From contig NZ_NWTG01000013.1 in assembly GCF_002532045.1 (NCBI RefSeq), forward strand, positions 62,001 through 126,000: a DNA stretch of 64,000 bases, written 5' to 3'. The notes beneath the pieces were generated by a model. That model saw only the letters and a program-made list of their open reading frames with translations, was not told the DNA's origin and searched no databases. Made by a program: the position numbers and the translations under genes. Positions 8,760 to 17,644 of the stretch are shown piece after piece (position 1 is the stretch's first letter; each line of letters opens with the position of its first letter). This DNA comes from Bradyrhizobium sp. C9. Lineage in GTDB: Bacteria > Pseudomonadota > Alphaproteobacteria > Rhizobiales > Xanthobacteraceae.

Positions 8760-9338
8760 TCAGCTATTGGCGTTGAGCAGCCGGGCCACGGTGCGGTCGA
8801 TCTCGTCGTACCGGCCCTCGCCGGCATGCTGGAACACGATCTTGCCGTTCTGGTCGATGATGTATTGCGCCGGCCAATACTGGTTGCCGTAGGCGTTCCA
8901 GGTCTGCGAATTGTTGTCCTGCGCCACCGGATAGAGGATGCCGTGCCGCTTCAGCGCCGCCTGCACGTTGGTGGCCGAATGCTCGAACGGGAATTCCGGC
9001 GTGTGGACCCCGATCACGACGAGGCCGCGATCCCGATACTTTGCATAAAGTTCGGTGACATGCGGCAGCGTGTTGACGCAGTTGACGCAGCCATAGGTCC
9101 AGAAATCCACCAGCACGACCTTGCCGCGCAAGTCGGCAAGCTTCAGCGGCTGCGAATTGAACCAGTTGCTGATGCCGGCGAATTCGGGCGCGGCCTGGCT
9201 CTGCGCGGTCGTCATCGCAGTCGCCATCGGAACGGGCACGGCCGGCGCGTTGGACTCGGTGCAGAGGCCGGGGATGACGGCGCCGCCGAGGCCAAGGCCC
9301 GCCACCAGAGTGGATACGGCAATCAAGCGCAGGGACAT
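8760..9338 (-). CDS. Thioredoxin-like (TlpA/redoxin) exported protein
   Basis: A 192-residue protein with an N-terminal signal or anchor segment (about residues 4-22) and a thioredoxin fold. The active site is CVNC (Cys84, Cys87) in VLVDFWTYGCVNCVNT; the region also shows GVHTPEFPFE and the cis-Pro stretch YWPAQYIIDQNGKIVF. This resembles the thioredoxin domain of periplasmic peroxide/thiol proteins of the DipZ and TlpA groups. It lies 18 bases downstream of a CcdA-like gene, so electrons probably pass from cytoplasmic thioredoxin through CcdA to this protein. Confidence 0.9.
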   Translation of the reverse strand: MSLRLIAVSTLVAGLGLGGAVIPGLCTESNAPAVPVPMATAMTTAQSQAAPEFAGISNWFNSQPLKLADLRGKVVLVDFWTYGCVNCVNTLPHVTELYAKYRDRGLVVIGVHTPEFPFEHSATNVQAALKRHGILYPVAQDNNSQTWNAYGNQYWPAQYIIDQNGKIVFQHAGEGRYDEIDRTVARLLNANS

Positions 9339-9356
9339 CGATCTCTCCTTATGAGC

Positions 9357-10052
9357 TCACAGGCCGATCTGGCCATTGGGATAGAACTGGGTCAGCCACG
9401 CCACGATCAGCGTGTCGTATTGCAGGTAGGACAGCGCGGCGAACGCGATGATCACGACGCCGAATCCCTGTTGCAGCCGCGGCGCGATCCGCGCCATGCT
9501 GCGCACGCGGGTGGTGACGGCCTGCCCGCCATAGGCAATGACGAGCATCGGGATCGCGGCGCCGATCGCATAGGTCACGAGCTGCAGGCTCGCCCACGCC
9601 GTGTCCTTCGAGGTCGCGACGATGGTCAGGATCGAGCCGAGCACGGGACCGGCGCACGGCGTCCACACCAGGCCGAGCGTCGAGCCGAGCACGAAGCCGC
9701 CGAACAGGCTCGGCGACGGCCCGGCCTGACTAACGTTGCCGGCGGCACCGGTGAGCCGAATCGCCAGCCATTCGAACGGCGCCGGCCAGATCATCAGGAG
9801 GCCGAAGCCTGCGAGCAGGACGGCCGCGCCGGTCCGCAGCAGGTTGGGATCGAAGTCGAAGGCGCGGGTGATCGCACTCAGCAGCAATGCCACCGCAGAG
9901 AATGACATCACGAAGCCGAGCGCGATCATCGCGGGCCGCGCCTTGCCGGTCTGGCCTATCGATACCCCAAGCAGGATCGGCAGCATCGGCAGGGTGCAAG
10001 GCGCGGCGACGGTGGCGACACCGGCAAGCAGGGCAAGGGCAAGGCTGAGCAT
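9357..10052 (-). CDS. CcdA/DsbD-type transmembrane thiol transporter
   Basis: A 231-residue protein with six predicted membrane helices. The two redox cysteines sit in the family motifs APCTLPMLP (Cys19) and TPCAGPVLG (Cys133). Such proteins carry reducing equivalents across the inner membrane to periplasmic thioredoxin-like partners. The next gene downstream, 18 bases away, encodes such a partner. CcdA can serve cytochrome c maturation or oxidative repair; the nearby oxidase and ECF sigma factor fit a redox-stress role, but this is inference. Confidence 0.9.
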   Translation of the reverse strand: MLSLALALLAGVATVAAPCTLPMLPILLGVSIGQTGKARPAMIALGFVMSFSAVALLLSAITRAFDFDPNLLRTGAAVLLAGFGLLMIWPAPFEWLAIRLTGAAGNVSQAGPSPSLFGGFVLGSTLGLVWTPCAGPVLGSILTIVATSKDTAWASLQLVTYAIGAAIPMLVIAYGGQAVTTRVRSMARIAPRLQQGFGVVIIAFAALSYLQYDTLIVAWLTQFYPNGQIGL

Positions 10053-10467
10053 CGTCGTCCGTCCATCGGAAGTCCCGGCGCGCCAGAGGGCCGTGCCGGG
10101 TACGCCTGATGTTCTTCGCGAGGACGGCGTGGGCCGTTACGGCCGATCAGTCCCAAGCGCCGTCACGTCCGTGTGAGACGAAATGCGTTCGGCCTCACGA
10201 CCGCGCGCCCAAAACAGAGCGACCCGGCTGGGGGGCATCCCGGCCGGGTCGTTGGAGGTTACTTGGGAGGTTAGAACTTGGGAGGTATCGAAACTTGGGT
10301 CAGTGAATTGGGGTTGGGGTTGCGTCGTTGGATATGGGTATAGAGATCGCGTTTTTCCGGGTGATGTCGTCGATTGTTTCAATTGTTTCGTCGCTGAACT
10401 TTTTTGGCTTCGTGGACAATTGTCCGGGTTGCTTGATCCCTTCCTAAATTACTGAATTTGCTTTGCT
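10053..10467. other. Gap between ccdA-like and ECF sigma genes
   Basis: No convincing gene. The gap holds the hairpin at 10220-10251, three spaced copies of ACTTGGG (about 10262-10300), the AATTGTTTCGTCG motif (10381-10393, repeated upstream of the sigma gene) and the perfect palindrome GGACAATTGTCC (10414-10425). Short open frames here lack ribosome sites and family resemblance. Confidence 0.5.
10220..10251 (-). terminator. Hairpin in the sigma-ccdA gap
   Basis: CGACCCGGC (10220-10228) pairs perfectly with GCCGGGTCG (10243-10251). Read on the minus strand, the hairpin is followed by CTCTGTTTTG, a weak T-run. It lies 217 bases beyond the sigma-factor stop and could end that transcript before ccdA. 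Confidence 0.45.
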
Positions 10468-11079
10468 TTAGGCCGCAACGCTGTCCACGCCAGCGCCCCT
10501 CAGGAGGTCGGCGAGTTGCTTGCGGGCATAGAACATGCGGGTCTTCACCGTGCTCTGCGGGATACCGATGATCTGGCCGGCCTCCTCGACCGACTTCTCA
10601 TGGTAGTAGACCAGATTGATGATCTCGCGGTGGGCCGGCGACAGCTTGGCGACGCAAGCGCGCAGGATCTCGCTGGTGGTGGCGCGATCGAGCGAGGTTT
10701 CCGGCGTGTCGGCGCCGTCGGCGATCTCCAGCACGTCCTCCTGGTCGATGTCCTCATGCCGGCGCTGGCGCAGCGCGGTCAGCGCCTTGAAGCGGGCGAT
10801 CGACAGCAGCCAGGTCGAGACCTGCGAGCGGCCCTCGAACTGGGCCGCGGTGCGCCAGACGTCGAGGAACACCTGGCTGACCAGGTCCTCGGCCATCGTG
10901 GTGTCGCGCACCATGCGGAGCACGAAGCGGTAAACCCGCACGTTGTGACGGGCATAGAGCGTGTGCATCGAGGTGCGGTTATTCTTGGCGATATGCGCGA
11001 GCAGCGTTTCATCCGAGGTCGCGCGTGCAGCTTCGATGTGCTTCTTGGCTGCAGAGTTGATGGCGATGACGTTCGGCAT
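10468..11079 (-). CDS. ECF-type RNA polymerase sigma factor
   Basis: A 203-residue sigma-70 group 4 protein. Region 2 spans about residues 38-105 (LYARHNVRVYRFVLRMVRD, EDLVSQVFLDVWR) and region 4 about 136-195 (AHREIINLVYYHEKSVEEAGQIIGIPQSTVKTRM, the helix-turn-helix that reads the -35 box). An unusually long N-terminal extension of about 35 residues precedes region 2. No anti-sigma gene is adjacent; the neighbours are a membrane acyltransferase upstream and the CcdA/thioredoxin pair downstream. A good ribosome site (GGGAG) supports the ATG at 11079. Confidence 0.93.
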   Translation of the reverse strand: MPNVIAINSAAKKHIEAARATSDETLLAHIAKNNRTSMHTLYARHNVRVYRFVLRMVRDTTMAEDLVSQVFLDVWRTAAQFEGRSQVSTWLLSIARFKALTALRQRRHEDIDQEDVLEIADGADTPETSLDRATTSEILRACVAKLSPAHREIINLVYYHEKSVEEAGQIIGIPQSTVKTRMFYARKQLADLLRGAGVDSVAA

Positions 11080-11191
11080 GACAGGCTCCCAGTTCGCCGT
11101 TGGGCGGCGGTTCGTTGGGAGAATTGTTAGTTAGCGCCCGTTTCCGGATGTCTGCGCGAAAAGCGGAAAATGGTTTCGTGACCGGGAGAAT

Positions 11192-11220
11192 TGTTTCGTC
11201 GTGGTCCTGGCGACGAAACA
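11192..11220. promoter_or_regulatory. Inverted repeat upstream of ECF sigma gene
   Basis: TGTTTCGTCG (11192-11201) and CGACGAAACA (11211-11220) form a perfect 10-bp inverted repeat with a 9-base spacer, 113 bases upstream of the sigma start. The left arm with its flank, AATTGTTTCGTCG, recurs at 10381-10393 beyond the gene's end. It could be an operator or part of the promoter region; the identity of any binding protein is unknown. Confidence 0.4.
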
Positions 11221-11313
11221 TTCGGGTCCAAAAAGCCAGTTATTTCAACGTGCGGAAATTCGAACGGGCCGGTTCTCGGTCGGCGGAACGAATCCGGGCC
11301 GTGACTTTTGGCA

Positions 11314-12405
11314 CTATTCGGCCGCCTGCAGAGCGGGCGCTGCCTTTTTCGGGGCAATCCAGAACGCGTCGGGCCGCTCGAACAGGAAATTGGCCCGCCC
11401 CGCCAGCGCCAGCCGCCAGATCAGGAGGGAGCCTGCGACGCCGACCACGGTGACGATCAGCGAGACCAGGCCGATGTCGTGGATGATGCCGAACCGCAAC
11501 AGCAGGGTGCGCGACGCGGCCATCGGCAGGAAGAAGGCGAGGTAGATCACGATCGAGTGCTCGCCGCAGAAGCGCAGGAAGCCGAGCCACTGCGCGCGCG
11601 CCAAGAGAGTGCCGGTCACGATGATCGCGCAGGCGCCGGCGAGGCCGAGTGCGAGCGAGACCACCGGCCATTCGCTGACATCGAGCGCGACCAGGCCGCC
11701 ATTGACGAGCGCCCAGAGCCCAAGCCCGAGCAATGCAAATGCGGGCCGCGCCCGCGCGCGGTCCGACAGCGCGAACACGTAAGCCGCGAGCACATAGCCG
11801 GTGAAGAAGTAGACGAAGCGGGCGCAGAACTCGTCGATCACGGTCCAGCCGCTCATGACATGCGCGCTCTCCAGCGCCGCTGCGACCAGCCAGATCGCGA
11901 GCGGGTGGACGTTGCGCGTGAGCTTGGTGACGACGAAGAAGATCGGCAGCAGATAGATGAACCACAGCGTGCCGAACGGCTCGATGAAGGCCTCGAGATA
12001 TTGCAGTCCGACCGCGGCCCAGCCCGCTTCGGCGGCCAGCGACGGCGCCTTGAAGCCGAACTGGATCGTCACCCACAGCACATAGAAATAAGCGAAGTGC
12101 ATCACCTTGCGGTCGAGATAGGTGCGCCAGTCGCGATCGATCACGACAGACAGGAACAGCCCCGAGATCAGGAAGAAGTCCGGCATCCGGAACGGTTTCG
12201 CGAACATCACGACATAATGCATGAAGCCGGTCTGCTCGGCGGCCTTCTCGACCCCCAGCACCGAATGCATCATCACCACCATGACGATGCAGATGCCCTT
12301 GGCATAGTCGACCCAATCGACGCGCGTGGCCGCGTTCCCGAGTGATCGATCAAGTGATCGATCAAGGGAACGATCTGTCGCAGCCTGTGTGCCGTTTGTG
12401 GTCAT
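11314..12405 (-). CDS. Membrane acyltransferase (acyltransferase 3 family)
   Basis: A 363-residue protein with about ten membrane helices. It opens with the family signature VDWVDYAKGICIVMVVMMH, in which the conserved His is the likely catalytic residue, and contains FRMPDFFLISGLF. Such enzymes transfer acyl groups to periplasmic or surface carbohydrates and resemble OpgC-like proteins. The cytoplasmic N-terminus carries three DRSL repeats encoded by tandem 12-base units (12341-12376). No glycan-synthesis genes are adjacent, so the acceptor is unknown. Confidence 0.88.
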   Translation of the reverse strand: MTTNGTQAATDRSLDRSLDRSLGNAATRVDWVDYAKGICIVMVVMMHSVLGVEKAAEQTGFMHYVVMFAKPFRMPDFFLISGLFLSVVIDRDWRTYLDRKVMHFAYFYVLWVTIQFGFKAPSLAAEAGWAAVGLQYLEAFIEPFGTLWFIYLLPIFFVVTKLTRNVHPLAIWLVAAALESAHVMSGWTVIDEFCARFVYFFTGYVLAAYVFALSDRARARPAFALLGLGLWALVNGGLVALDVSEWPVVSLALGLAGACAIIVTGTLLARAQWLGFLRFCGEHSIVIYLAFFLPMAASRTLLLRFGIIHDIGLVSLIVTVVGVAGSLLIWRLALAGRANFLFERPDAFWIAPKKAAPALQAAE

Positions 12406-12619
12406 CCTTGTCCCGTTCCGGCGTGATCGGGCTCATCATCGGCCCGATCTGTTGCTTTCTCCTTTATCCTTACAAATGATGTGCCGCCGAAGCCGGACCT
12501 TTCCCCGGTTCCCTGTCACCGGCGAATGGTCTAAGAGGCCCGGAAATCCTAGAAGAAACCGCGCTTTGTTAACCACAGGGAGGCAGGTCGGCCGAGCGCC
12601 GCTGCCGCGATGAGACTCC

Positions 12620-15088
12620 TTGCCGCACCACTTCGATAGCCCGCTGCCGATCGACGCCGTGCTCGATGAGCTCGACCGCACGCTCGATCGCCACAATGCC
12701 GCCGTGCTGGTCGCGCCGCCGGGCGCCGGCAAGACCACGCGCGTGCCGCTGGCGCTGCTCGATGCGCCCTGGGCAAAGGGGAAGAAGATCATCGTGCTGG
12801 AGCCGCGCCGCATCGCCGCGCGCGCCAGCGCCGAGCGGATGGCGAAGACGCTCGGCGAACGTCCCGGAGAGACCGTCGGCTATCGCGTGCGCTTCGGCTC
12901 AAAGGTGTCGCGCGCGACGCGGATCGAGGTCGTGACCGAGGGCATCTTCTCGCGCCAGATCCTCGACGATCCCGAGCTCACCGGCGTCGCCGCGGTGCTG
13001 TTCGACGAATTCCACGAGCGCTCGCTCGATGCCGATCTCGGGCTGGCGCTGGCGCGCGACGCGCAAACCGGCCTGCGCGAGGACCTGCGCATCCTCGTGA
13101 TGTCGGCAACGCTCGACGGCGCGCGCGTCGCCAAGTTGCTCGGCGATGCGCCGGTGGTCGAGAGCGAAGGCCGCGCCTTTCCGGTCGAGACCCGTTACGT
13201 CGGCCGCAAGGTCGATGCGCCGCTGGAGCGGCAGATGGCCGAGACGATCGCGACCGCGCTGCGCGCCGATGCCGGCTCGGTGCTCGCGTTCCTGCCGGGC
13301 GCGGCCGAGATCCGCCGCACCCAAACGTTTCTCGCCGAGCGCGTGCACGATGCGGCAGTGGAGATCGTGCCGCTGTTCGGCGCGCTCGATGCCGCCGTAC
13401 AGGATCGCGCCATCGCGCCGGCGCCGAAGGGCATCCGCAAGGTGGTGCTGGCGACCTCGATTGCCGAGACCTCGCTGACCATCGAGGGCGTGCGCATCGT
13501 GGTCGATTCCGGCCTGGCGCGGGTGCCGCGCTACGAGCCGGATATCGCGCTGACCCGGCTCGAGACGGTGCGGGCCTCGCGCGCCGCGGTCGATCAGCGG
13601 CGCGGCCGCGCCGGCCGTACCGAGCCCGGCGTCTGCTACCGTCTCTGGGACGAGCCGCAGACCGCATCGCTGCCCGCCTACACCGCGCCCGAGATCCTCT
13701 CCGCCGATCTGTCCTCGCTGGTGCTCGACCTCGCGCAATGGGGTGTCAGCGATCCCGCGAGCCTTGCCTTCCTCGATCCGCCGCCGGGGCCGGCGCTGAA
13801 GGAAGCGAGATCGCTGCTCGGCGAGCTCGGTGCGCTCGATGGCGACGGCCGCATCACCGAGGAAGGCACGAGCCTGCGCGCGCTGGCGCTGCCGCCACGG
13901 CTGGCGCGCATGATCGTGGATTCCGCCCGCTTTGGTGCCGGCGAGGAGGCGGCCGAAATCGCCGCGGTGCTGACCGAGCGCGGGCTCGGCGGCGACAGCG
14001 TCGATCTCGACCACAGGCTCGACCAGTTCCGCCGCGACCGCTCGCAGCGCGCATCGAGCGCGCGCAGCATGGCCGTGCGCTGGGCTGCGCAGGTGAAGGT
14101 GGCAGCGAGCGAGCCGAAGGATCTCTCCACCGGCGTCATGCTGGCCTTCGCATTCCCGGACCGTGTCGCGAAGAACCGCGGCAATGGCAGCTTCGTGCTG
14201 GCCAATGGCCGCGGCGCCGCCGTCGAGCAGACCGCGGCGCTGGCGCGGCTGCCCTATATCGCAGTCGCCGAACTGACCGGCACCGCCGCGAACGGCCGCA
14301 TCCTGCTGGCGGCGCCGATCACTCAGGAGGAGATCGAGCAGCGCTTCGCCGACCAGATCGAAAATGTGGAAGAGGTGACGTTCGACCGCGGCGCGATGGC
14401 GCTGCGCGCGCGCCGCCGGCGTTCGCTGCACGCGATCACGTTCTCCGAGGCGCCGATGCCGCTCAAGCCATCGGCCGAGACCGCGCGCGTGTTCGCCGAC
14501 GGCCTGATCGCCGCCGGGCTCGACCGCCTGCCGTGGTCGAAGCAGGCGAAGCAGTGGCGCGATCGAATCATGTTCCTGCGCAAGGCCGAGGACGAAAGCT
14601 GGCCCGATCTGTCGGACACGGCGCTTGCCGCGCGCGCCGACGACTGGCTGGTGCCCGCACTCTACGACAAGACCGCGCTGAAGGATCTCTCGGCCGGTGA
14701 GCTGTCGGACGCGCTGATGGCGCTGCTGCCGTGGGAATTGCGCGCCCGGCTCGATCGCGAGGCGCCGACGCATTTCGAGGCGCCGACCGGAACGCAGCTT
14801 GCGATCGATTACGAGGCCGAGCAGGGCCCGACCATTGCAGTCAGGTTGCAGGAACTGTTCGGGCTCAACACCCATCCCTCGATCGCCAGAGGCGCGGTGC
14901 CGCTGGTGCTGGAGCTGCTGTCGCCGGCGCAGCGTCCGGTGCAGGTGACGCGCGACCTGCCGGGTTTTTGGCGCGGCAGCTACGCCGCGGTGCGTTCCGA
15001 CCTGCGCGGCCGCTATCCGCGCCATCCCTGGCCGGAAGATCCCGCCAGCGCGATGCCGACAAGGCGGGTGAAACCGCGCGGTACTTGA
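12620..15088 (+). CDS. hrpB: ATP-dependent helicase HrpB
   Basis: An 822-residue DExH helicase. Motif I is APPGAGKTT (32-40), motif II is DEFH (129-132), motif III is SAT near residue 163, and motif VI is QRRGRAGR. An HA2-like region and the HrpB C-terminal domain (LPWSKQAKQWRDRIMFLR) follow. The size matches bacterial HrpB. The start is a TTG at 12620; the ATG ten bases earlier runs into a stop, and the next in-frame residues already belong to the conserved N-terminus. The cellular RNA substrate of HrpB is not firmly known. Confidence 0.95.
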   Translation: MPHHFDSPLPIDAVLDELDRTLDRHNAAVLVAPPGAGKTTRVPLALLDAPWAKGKKIIVLEPRRIAARASAERMAKTLGERPGETVGYRVRFGSKVSRATRIEVVTEGIFSRQILDDPELTGVAAVLFDEFHERSLDADLGLALARDAQTGLREDLRILVMSATLDGARVAKLLGDAPVVESEGRAFPVETRYVGRKVDAPLERQMAETIATALRADAGSVLAFLPGAAEIRRTQTFLAERVHDAAVEIVPLFGALDAAVQDRAIAPAPKGIRKVVLATSIAETSLTIEGVRIVVDSGLARVPRYEPDIALTRLETVRASRAAVDQRRGRAGRTEPGVCYRLWDEPQTASLPAYTAPEILSADLSSLVLDLAQWGVSDPASLAFLDPPPGPALKEARSLLGELGALDGDGRITEEGTSLRALALPPRLARMIVDSARFGAGEEAAEIAAVLTERGLGGDSVDLDHRLDQFRRDRSQRASSARSMAVRWAAQVKVAASEPKDLSTGVMLAFAFPDRVAKNRGNGSFVLANGRGAAVEQTAALARLPYIAVAELTGTAANGRILLAAPITQEEIEQRFADQIENVEEVTFDRGAMALRARRRRSLHAITFSEAPMPLKPSAETARVFADGLIAAGLDRLPWSKQAKQWRDRIMFLRKAEDESWPDLSDTALAARADDWLVPALYDKTALKDLSAGELSDALMALLPWELRARLDREAPTHFEAPTGTQLAIDYEAEQGPTIAVRLQELFGLNTHPSIARGAVPLVLELLSPAQRPVQVTRDLPGFWRGSYAAVRSDLRGRYPRHPWPEDPASAMPTRRVKPRGT

Positions 15089-15238
15089 ATCTTCGAGGCA
15101 ACGCTTTCTCTCATTCGCCGGGACGACACTGAGTCCTTTTCCCGATCATGACGACCTCTAGCGCTGGCGAGCGCCGGCAAACGGTGGTTAGATTTGCGGG
15201 CTGGGATGGGATCACGGGCTCGCATTGGGGAGGCCACC

Positions 15239-16690
15239 GTGGAGATCAAGAACGCATCGCCGTCGCTGTACAACGAAGACCTGGCGCCGGCCAGGGAACG
15301 CAACTGGGGCGCCTTCAGCATCTTCAACGTCTGGACCTCGGACGTGCATAGCCTGTGGGGCTATTATCTCGCCGCCAGCCTGTTCCTGCTCTGCGGCAGC
15401 TTCGTCAACTTCATCATCGCGATCGGCGCCGGCTCGCTGGTGATCTTCGTGCTGATGAGCCTGATCGGCAATGCCGGGGTGCGGACCGGCGTGCCGTATC
15501 CGGTGCTGGCGCGGGCCTCGTTCGGGATCTGGGGCGCCAATATTCCGGCGCTGGTGCGCGCCATCGTCGCCTGCTTCTGGTACGGCGCGCAGACTGCGGC
15601 GGCCTCGGGTGCGATCGTCGCGCTGCTGACGCGCATCGACGGCTTCAAGACGTTCCACCAGTCGAGTCACATGCTCGGCCATTCCACCCTCGAGGTGATC
15701 TGCTTCGTGGTGATCTGGGCGCTGCAACTCTTGATCATCCAGCGCGGCATGGAAACGGTGCGGCGCTTCCAGGACTGGGCAGGGCCGGCGGTGTGGCTGA
15801 TGATGCTGATCCTTGCGATCTATCTCTGCATCGCAGCCGGCGGCATCTCGCTGACCGCGCCGATCCCGCAGGACGTGCTGCTGGAGAAGACCAAGGAGGC
15901 CGGCGTGCCCGGGGTGCCCGGCTCGTTCTCGGCACTGTGCGCCGTCGCCGCGACCTGGATCACCTATTTCGCCGCGCTCTATCTCAACTTCTGCGATTTC
16001 TCGCGCTATGCGCCGGACGTCAACGCGCTGCGCAAGGGCAATATCTGGGGCCTGCCGGTCAATCTGATCCTGTTCTCGCTGGTCGCCGGTGTCACCACGA
16101 TCGCAGCGTTCAACGTCTATCACGAGGTGCTGCTGCATCCCGACCAGATCTCGGCGAAGTTCGATAGCTGGTTCCTGGCGCTGCTTGCCGCGGTCACCTT
16201 CGCGGTGGCAACGCTCGGCATCAACGTGGTCGCCAATTTCGTCTCGCCGGCGTTCGATTTCTCCAACGTGTTTCCGCGGCATATCGACTTCAAGAAGGGC
16301 GGCTACATCGCGGCGCTGATCGCGCTGGCGCTCTATCCGTTCGCGCCCTGGGAGGGCAGCGCCGCCTCGTTCGTCGGGCTGATCGGCGCGACCATGGGGC
16401 CGATCTACGGGATCATGATGGTCGACTATTATCTGATCGCCAAAGGCCGCGTGAACGTGCCGGCGCTGTATCAGGAGGACGGCGAATATCGCTTCCAGAA
16501 CGGCTGGAACGTCAGCGCCCTGATTGCAGCGGCCGTCGGCGCGCTGTTCTCGTCGGTGCTGCCGAACTTCACCTCGATCCTGCCGTCGTGGTGGGCGGTC
16601 TATGGCTGGTTCTTCGGGGTCGCCATCGCGGGCGCCGTGTACTACGCGCTGCGGGTTGCGATGCCGAGCCCGGTTGCCAGGACGGCCTGA
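15239..16690 (+). CDS. NCS1-family nucleobase/cation symporter
   Basis: About 483 residues with twelve predicted membrane helices. The N-terminal motif SLYNEDLAPARERNWGAFSIFNVW and the helix NAGVRTGVPYPVLARASFGIWGANIPAL are typical of the NCS1 (cytosine, uracil, allantoin, hydantoin) permeases. I chose the GTG at 15239 because GGGGAGG lies five bases upstream; the ATG-type start 45 bases earlier has no such site. No purine or pyrimidine catabolic genes are adjacent, so the substrate is open. A strong hairpin follows the stop. Confidence 0.92.
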   Translation: MEIKNASPSLYNEDLAPARERNWGAFSIFNVWTSDVHSLWGYYLAASLFLLCGSFVNFIIAIGAGSLVIFVLMSLIGNAGVRTGVPYPVLARASFGIWGANIPALVRAIVACFWYGAQTAAASGAIVALLTRIDGFKTFHQSSHMLGHSTLEVICFVVIWALQLLIIQRGMETVRRFQDWAGPAVWLMMLILAIYLCIAAGGISLTAPIPQDVLLEKTKEAGVPGVPGSFSALCAVAATWITYFAALYLNFCDFSRYAPDVNALRKGNIWGLPVNLILFSLVAGVTTIAAFNVYHEVLLHPDQISAKFDSWFLALLAAVTFAVATLGINVVANFVSPAFDFSNVFPRHIDFKKGGYIAALIALALYPFAPWEGSAASFVGLIGATMGPIYGIMMVDYYLIAKGRVNVPALYQEDGEYRFQNGWNVSALIAAAVGALFSSVLPNFTSILPSWWAVYGWFFGVAIAGAVYYALRVAMPSPVARTA

Positions 16691-16712
16691 GGGCCGGCAA
16701 ATTCCGGCTTTG

Positions 16713-16742
16713 TGAGGCGGCCGACGACATTCGGCCGCCTCA
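16713..16742 (+). terminator. Hairpin after NCS1 permease gene
   Basis: TGAGGCGGCCGA (16713-16724) pairs perfectly with TCGGCCGCCTCA (16731-16742) around a 6-base loop, 23 bases after the permease stop. There is no T-run, so it may end or simply stabilise the transcript. Confidence 0.55.
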
Positions 16743-16867
16743 GCGGGCTCGCATTAACCCTTCGCTCATCCTTTTCGCCAAAATGGCAGGCTCGCGCTGC
16801 CGCCCTCGCTCGCGGCGGAGCGTCGGGCGTGGTGAAATTGCGTGTTCGGTTTTCCGAGTATGGTGTC

Positions 16868-17383
16868 ATGCGTAACCTGATGATTTTCGCGGCCATCCTG
16901 ATCGGGCTGGGCACCTTCATGGCCCAGATGGCCAGCAAGATGGCTCCCGCCGCCGCGACCACCGCCAAGCAGACCATCGCTCCCGCCGTCACGGTGGCGC
17001 AGGCCAGTGCCGCCCGCACGCTCAGCATCGCGCCCGATCCGCGCGGTCACTTCGCGACCGACGGCCGGATCGACGGCCAGCGCATCAACTTCATGGTCGA
17101 CACCGGCGCCTCGGTGGTGGCCTTGAACGAGACCTCGGCCGCGCGCTTCGGCCTGCGTCCGGTGCCGGGCGACTACACCTCGCGCGTCACCACCGCCAAC
17201 GGCACCATCAAGGCGGCGCGCGCCCACCTCGCCATGATCGAGATCGGCGGCCTCACCGTGCGCGACGTCGATGCGCTGGTGCTGCCGGACGAGGCGTTGT
17301 CGGAAAACCTGCTCGGCCTGTCGTTCCTGTCGAAGCTGAAGCGCTTCGAATATGCCAACGGCAAGCTGCTGCTTGAGCAGTAA
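16868..17383 (+). CDS. Retropepsin-like aspartic protease (TIGR02281-type)
   Basis: A 171-residue protein with an N-terminal membrane helix (about residues 4-22), a linker, and a single retropepsin-fold domain. The active-site motif VDTGAS (Asp78) is clear, followed by VVALNETSAARFGL and the C-terminal hydrophobic motif NLLGLSFLSKLKRFEYANG. Such proteins dimerise to make one active site and probably work in the periplasm. Substrates in bacteria are unknown. The ATG at 16868 gives the membrane anchor; the frame is open further upstream without a family match. Confidence 0.9.
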   Translation: MRNLMIFAAILIGLGTFMAQMASKMAPAAATTAKQTIAPAVTVAQASAARTLSIAPDPRGHFATDGRIDGQRINFMVDTGASVVALNETSAARFGLRPVPGDYTSRVTTANGTIKAARAHLAMIEIGGLTVRDVDALVLPDEALSENLLGLSFLSKLKRFEYANGKLLLEQ

Positions 17384-17404
17384 GGCCGATTGGCATCAAA
17401 GCCC

Positions 17405-17635
17405 TCACCAAGTCTTCCGCTGGATGTCTTTCGCCGTGATGCGGATGGTCTCCTCAGAGCGGCAGAAAATTCCGCCGAAACTGAAATTCAGGGCGGTGCT
17501 CGTTCACATTTTGGGAATGAGAGGGTAATCGAGTCGATCTTCGCGACGGCGCGGCATTTGCGCCAGACGTTCGCGGGCAACATCAGACCTGAGGCGCTTG
17601 CGCAGAGTGTCGAGCCGGTCTCCCGGCGGCCTCAC
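17405..17635 (-). pseudogene. Interrupted copy of a small gene of unknown function (copy 2)
   Basis: From the GTG at 17635 the frame begins RPPGDRLDTLRKRLRSDVA, close to the gene at 18046-18246. It meets a TGA at 17504-17506 and then continues in the same frame with resemblance (SFGGIFCRSEETIRITAKDI) to a final TGA at 17405. The nucleotide match to copy 1 extends across the stop, so the intact ancestor probably had about 70-76 codons. The first 43 codons might still be made. It lies ten bases downstream of the secreted-protein gene ending at 17645. The function of the family is not recognised. Confidence 0.6.
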
Positions 17636-17644
17636 CGTAGATCT

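Noticed and set aside
10137..10382. 81-codon minus-strand frame downstream of the sigma gene
   Set aside because: It starts at a TTG without a ribosome site, encodes low-complexity sequence from short DNA repeats, and contains the hairpin at 10220-10251.
12899..15025. 708-codon open frame antisense to hrpB
   Set aside because: It mirrors a high-G+C coding region, is rich in Arg/Ala/His with no family pattern, and hrpB on the other strand has all helicase motifs.
15089..15238. Possible purine-type riboswitch before the NCS1 permease
   Set aside because: The leader is short and shows no conserved aptamer loops.
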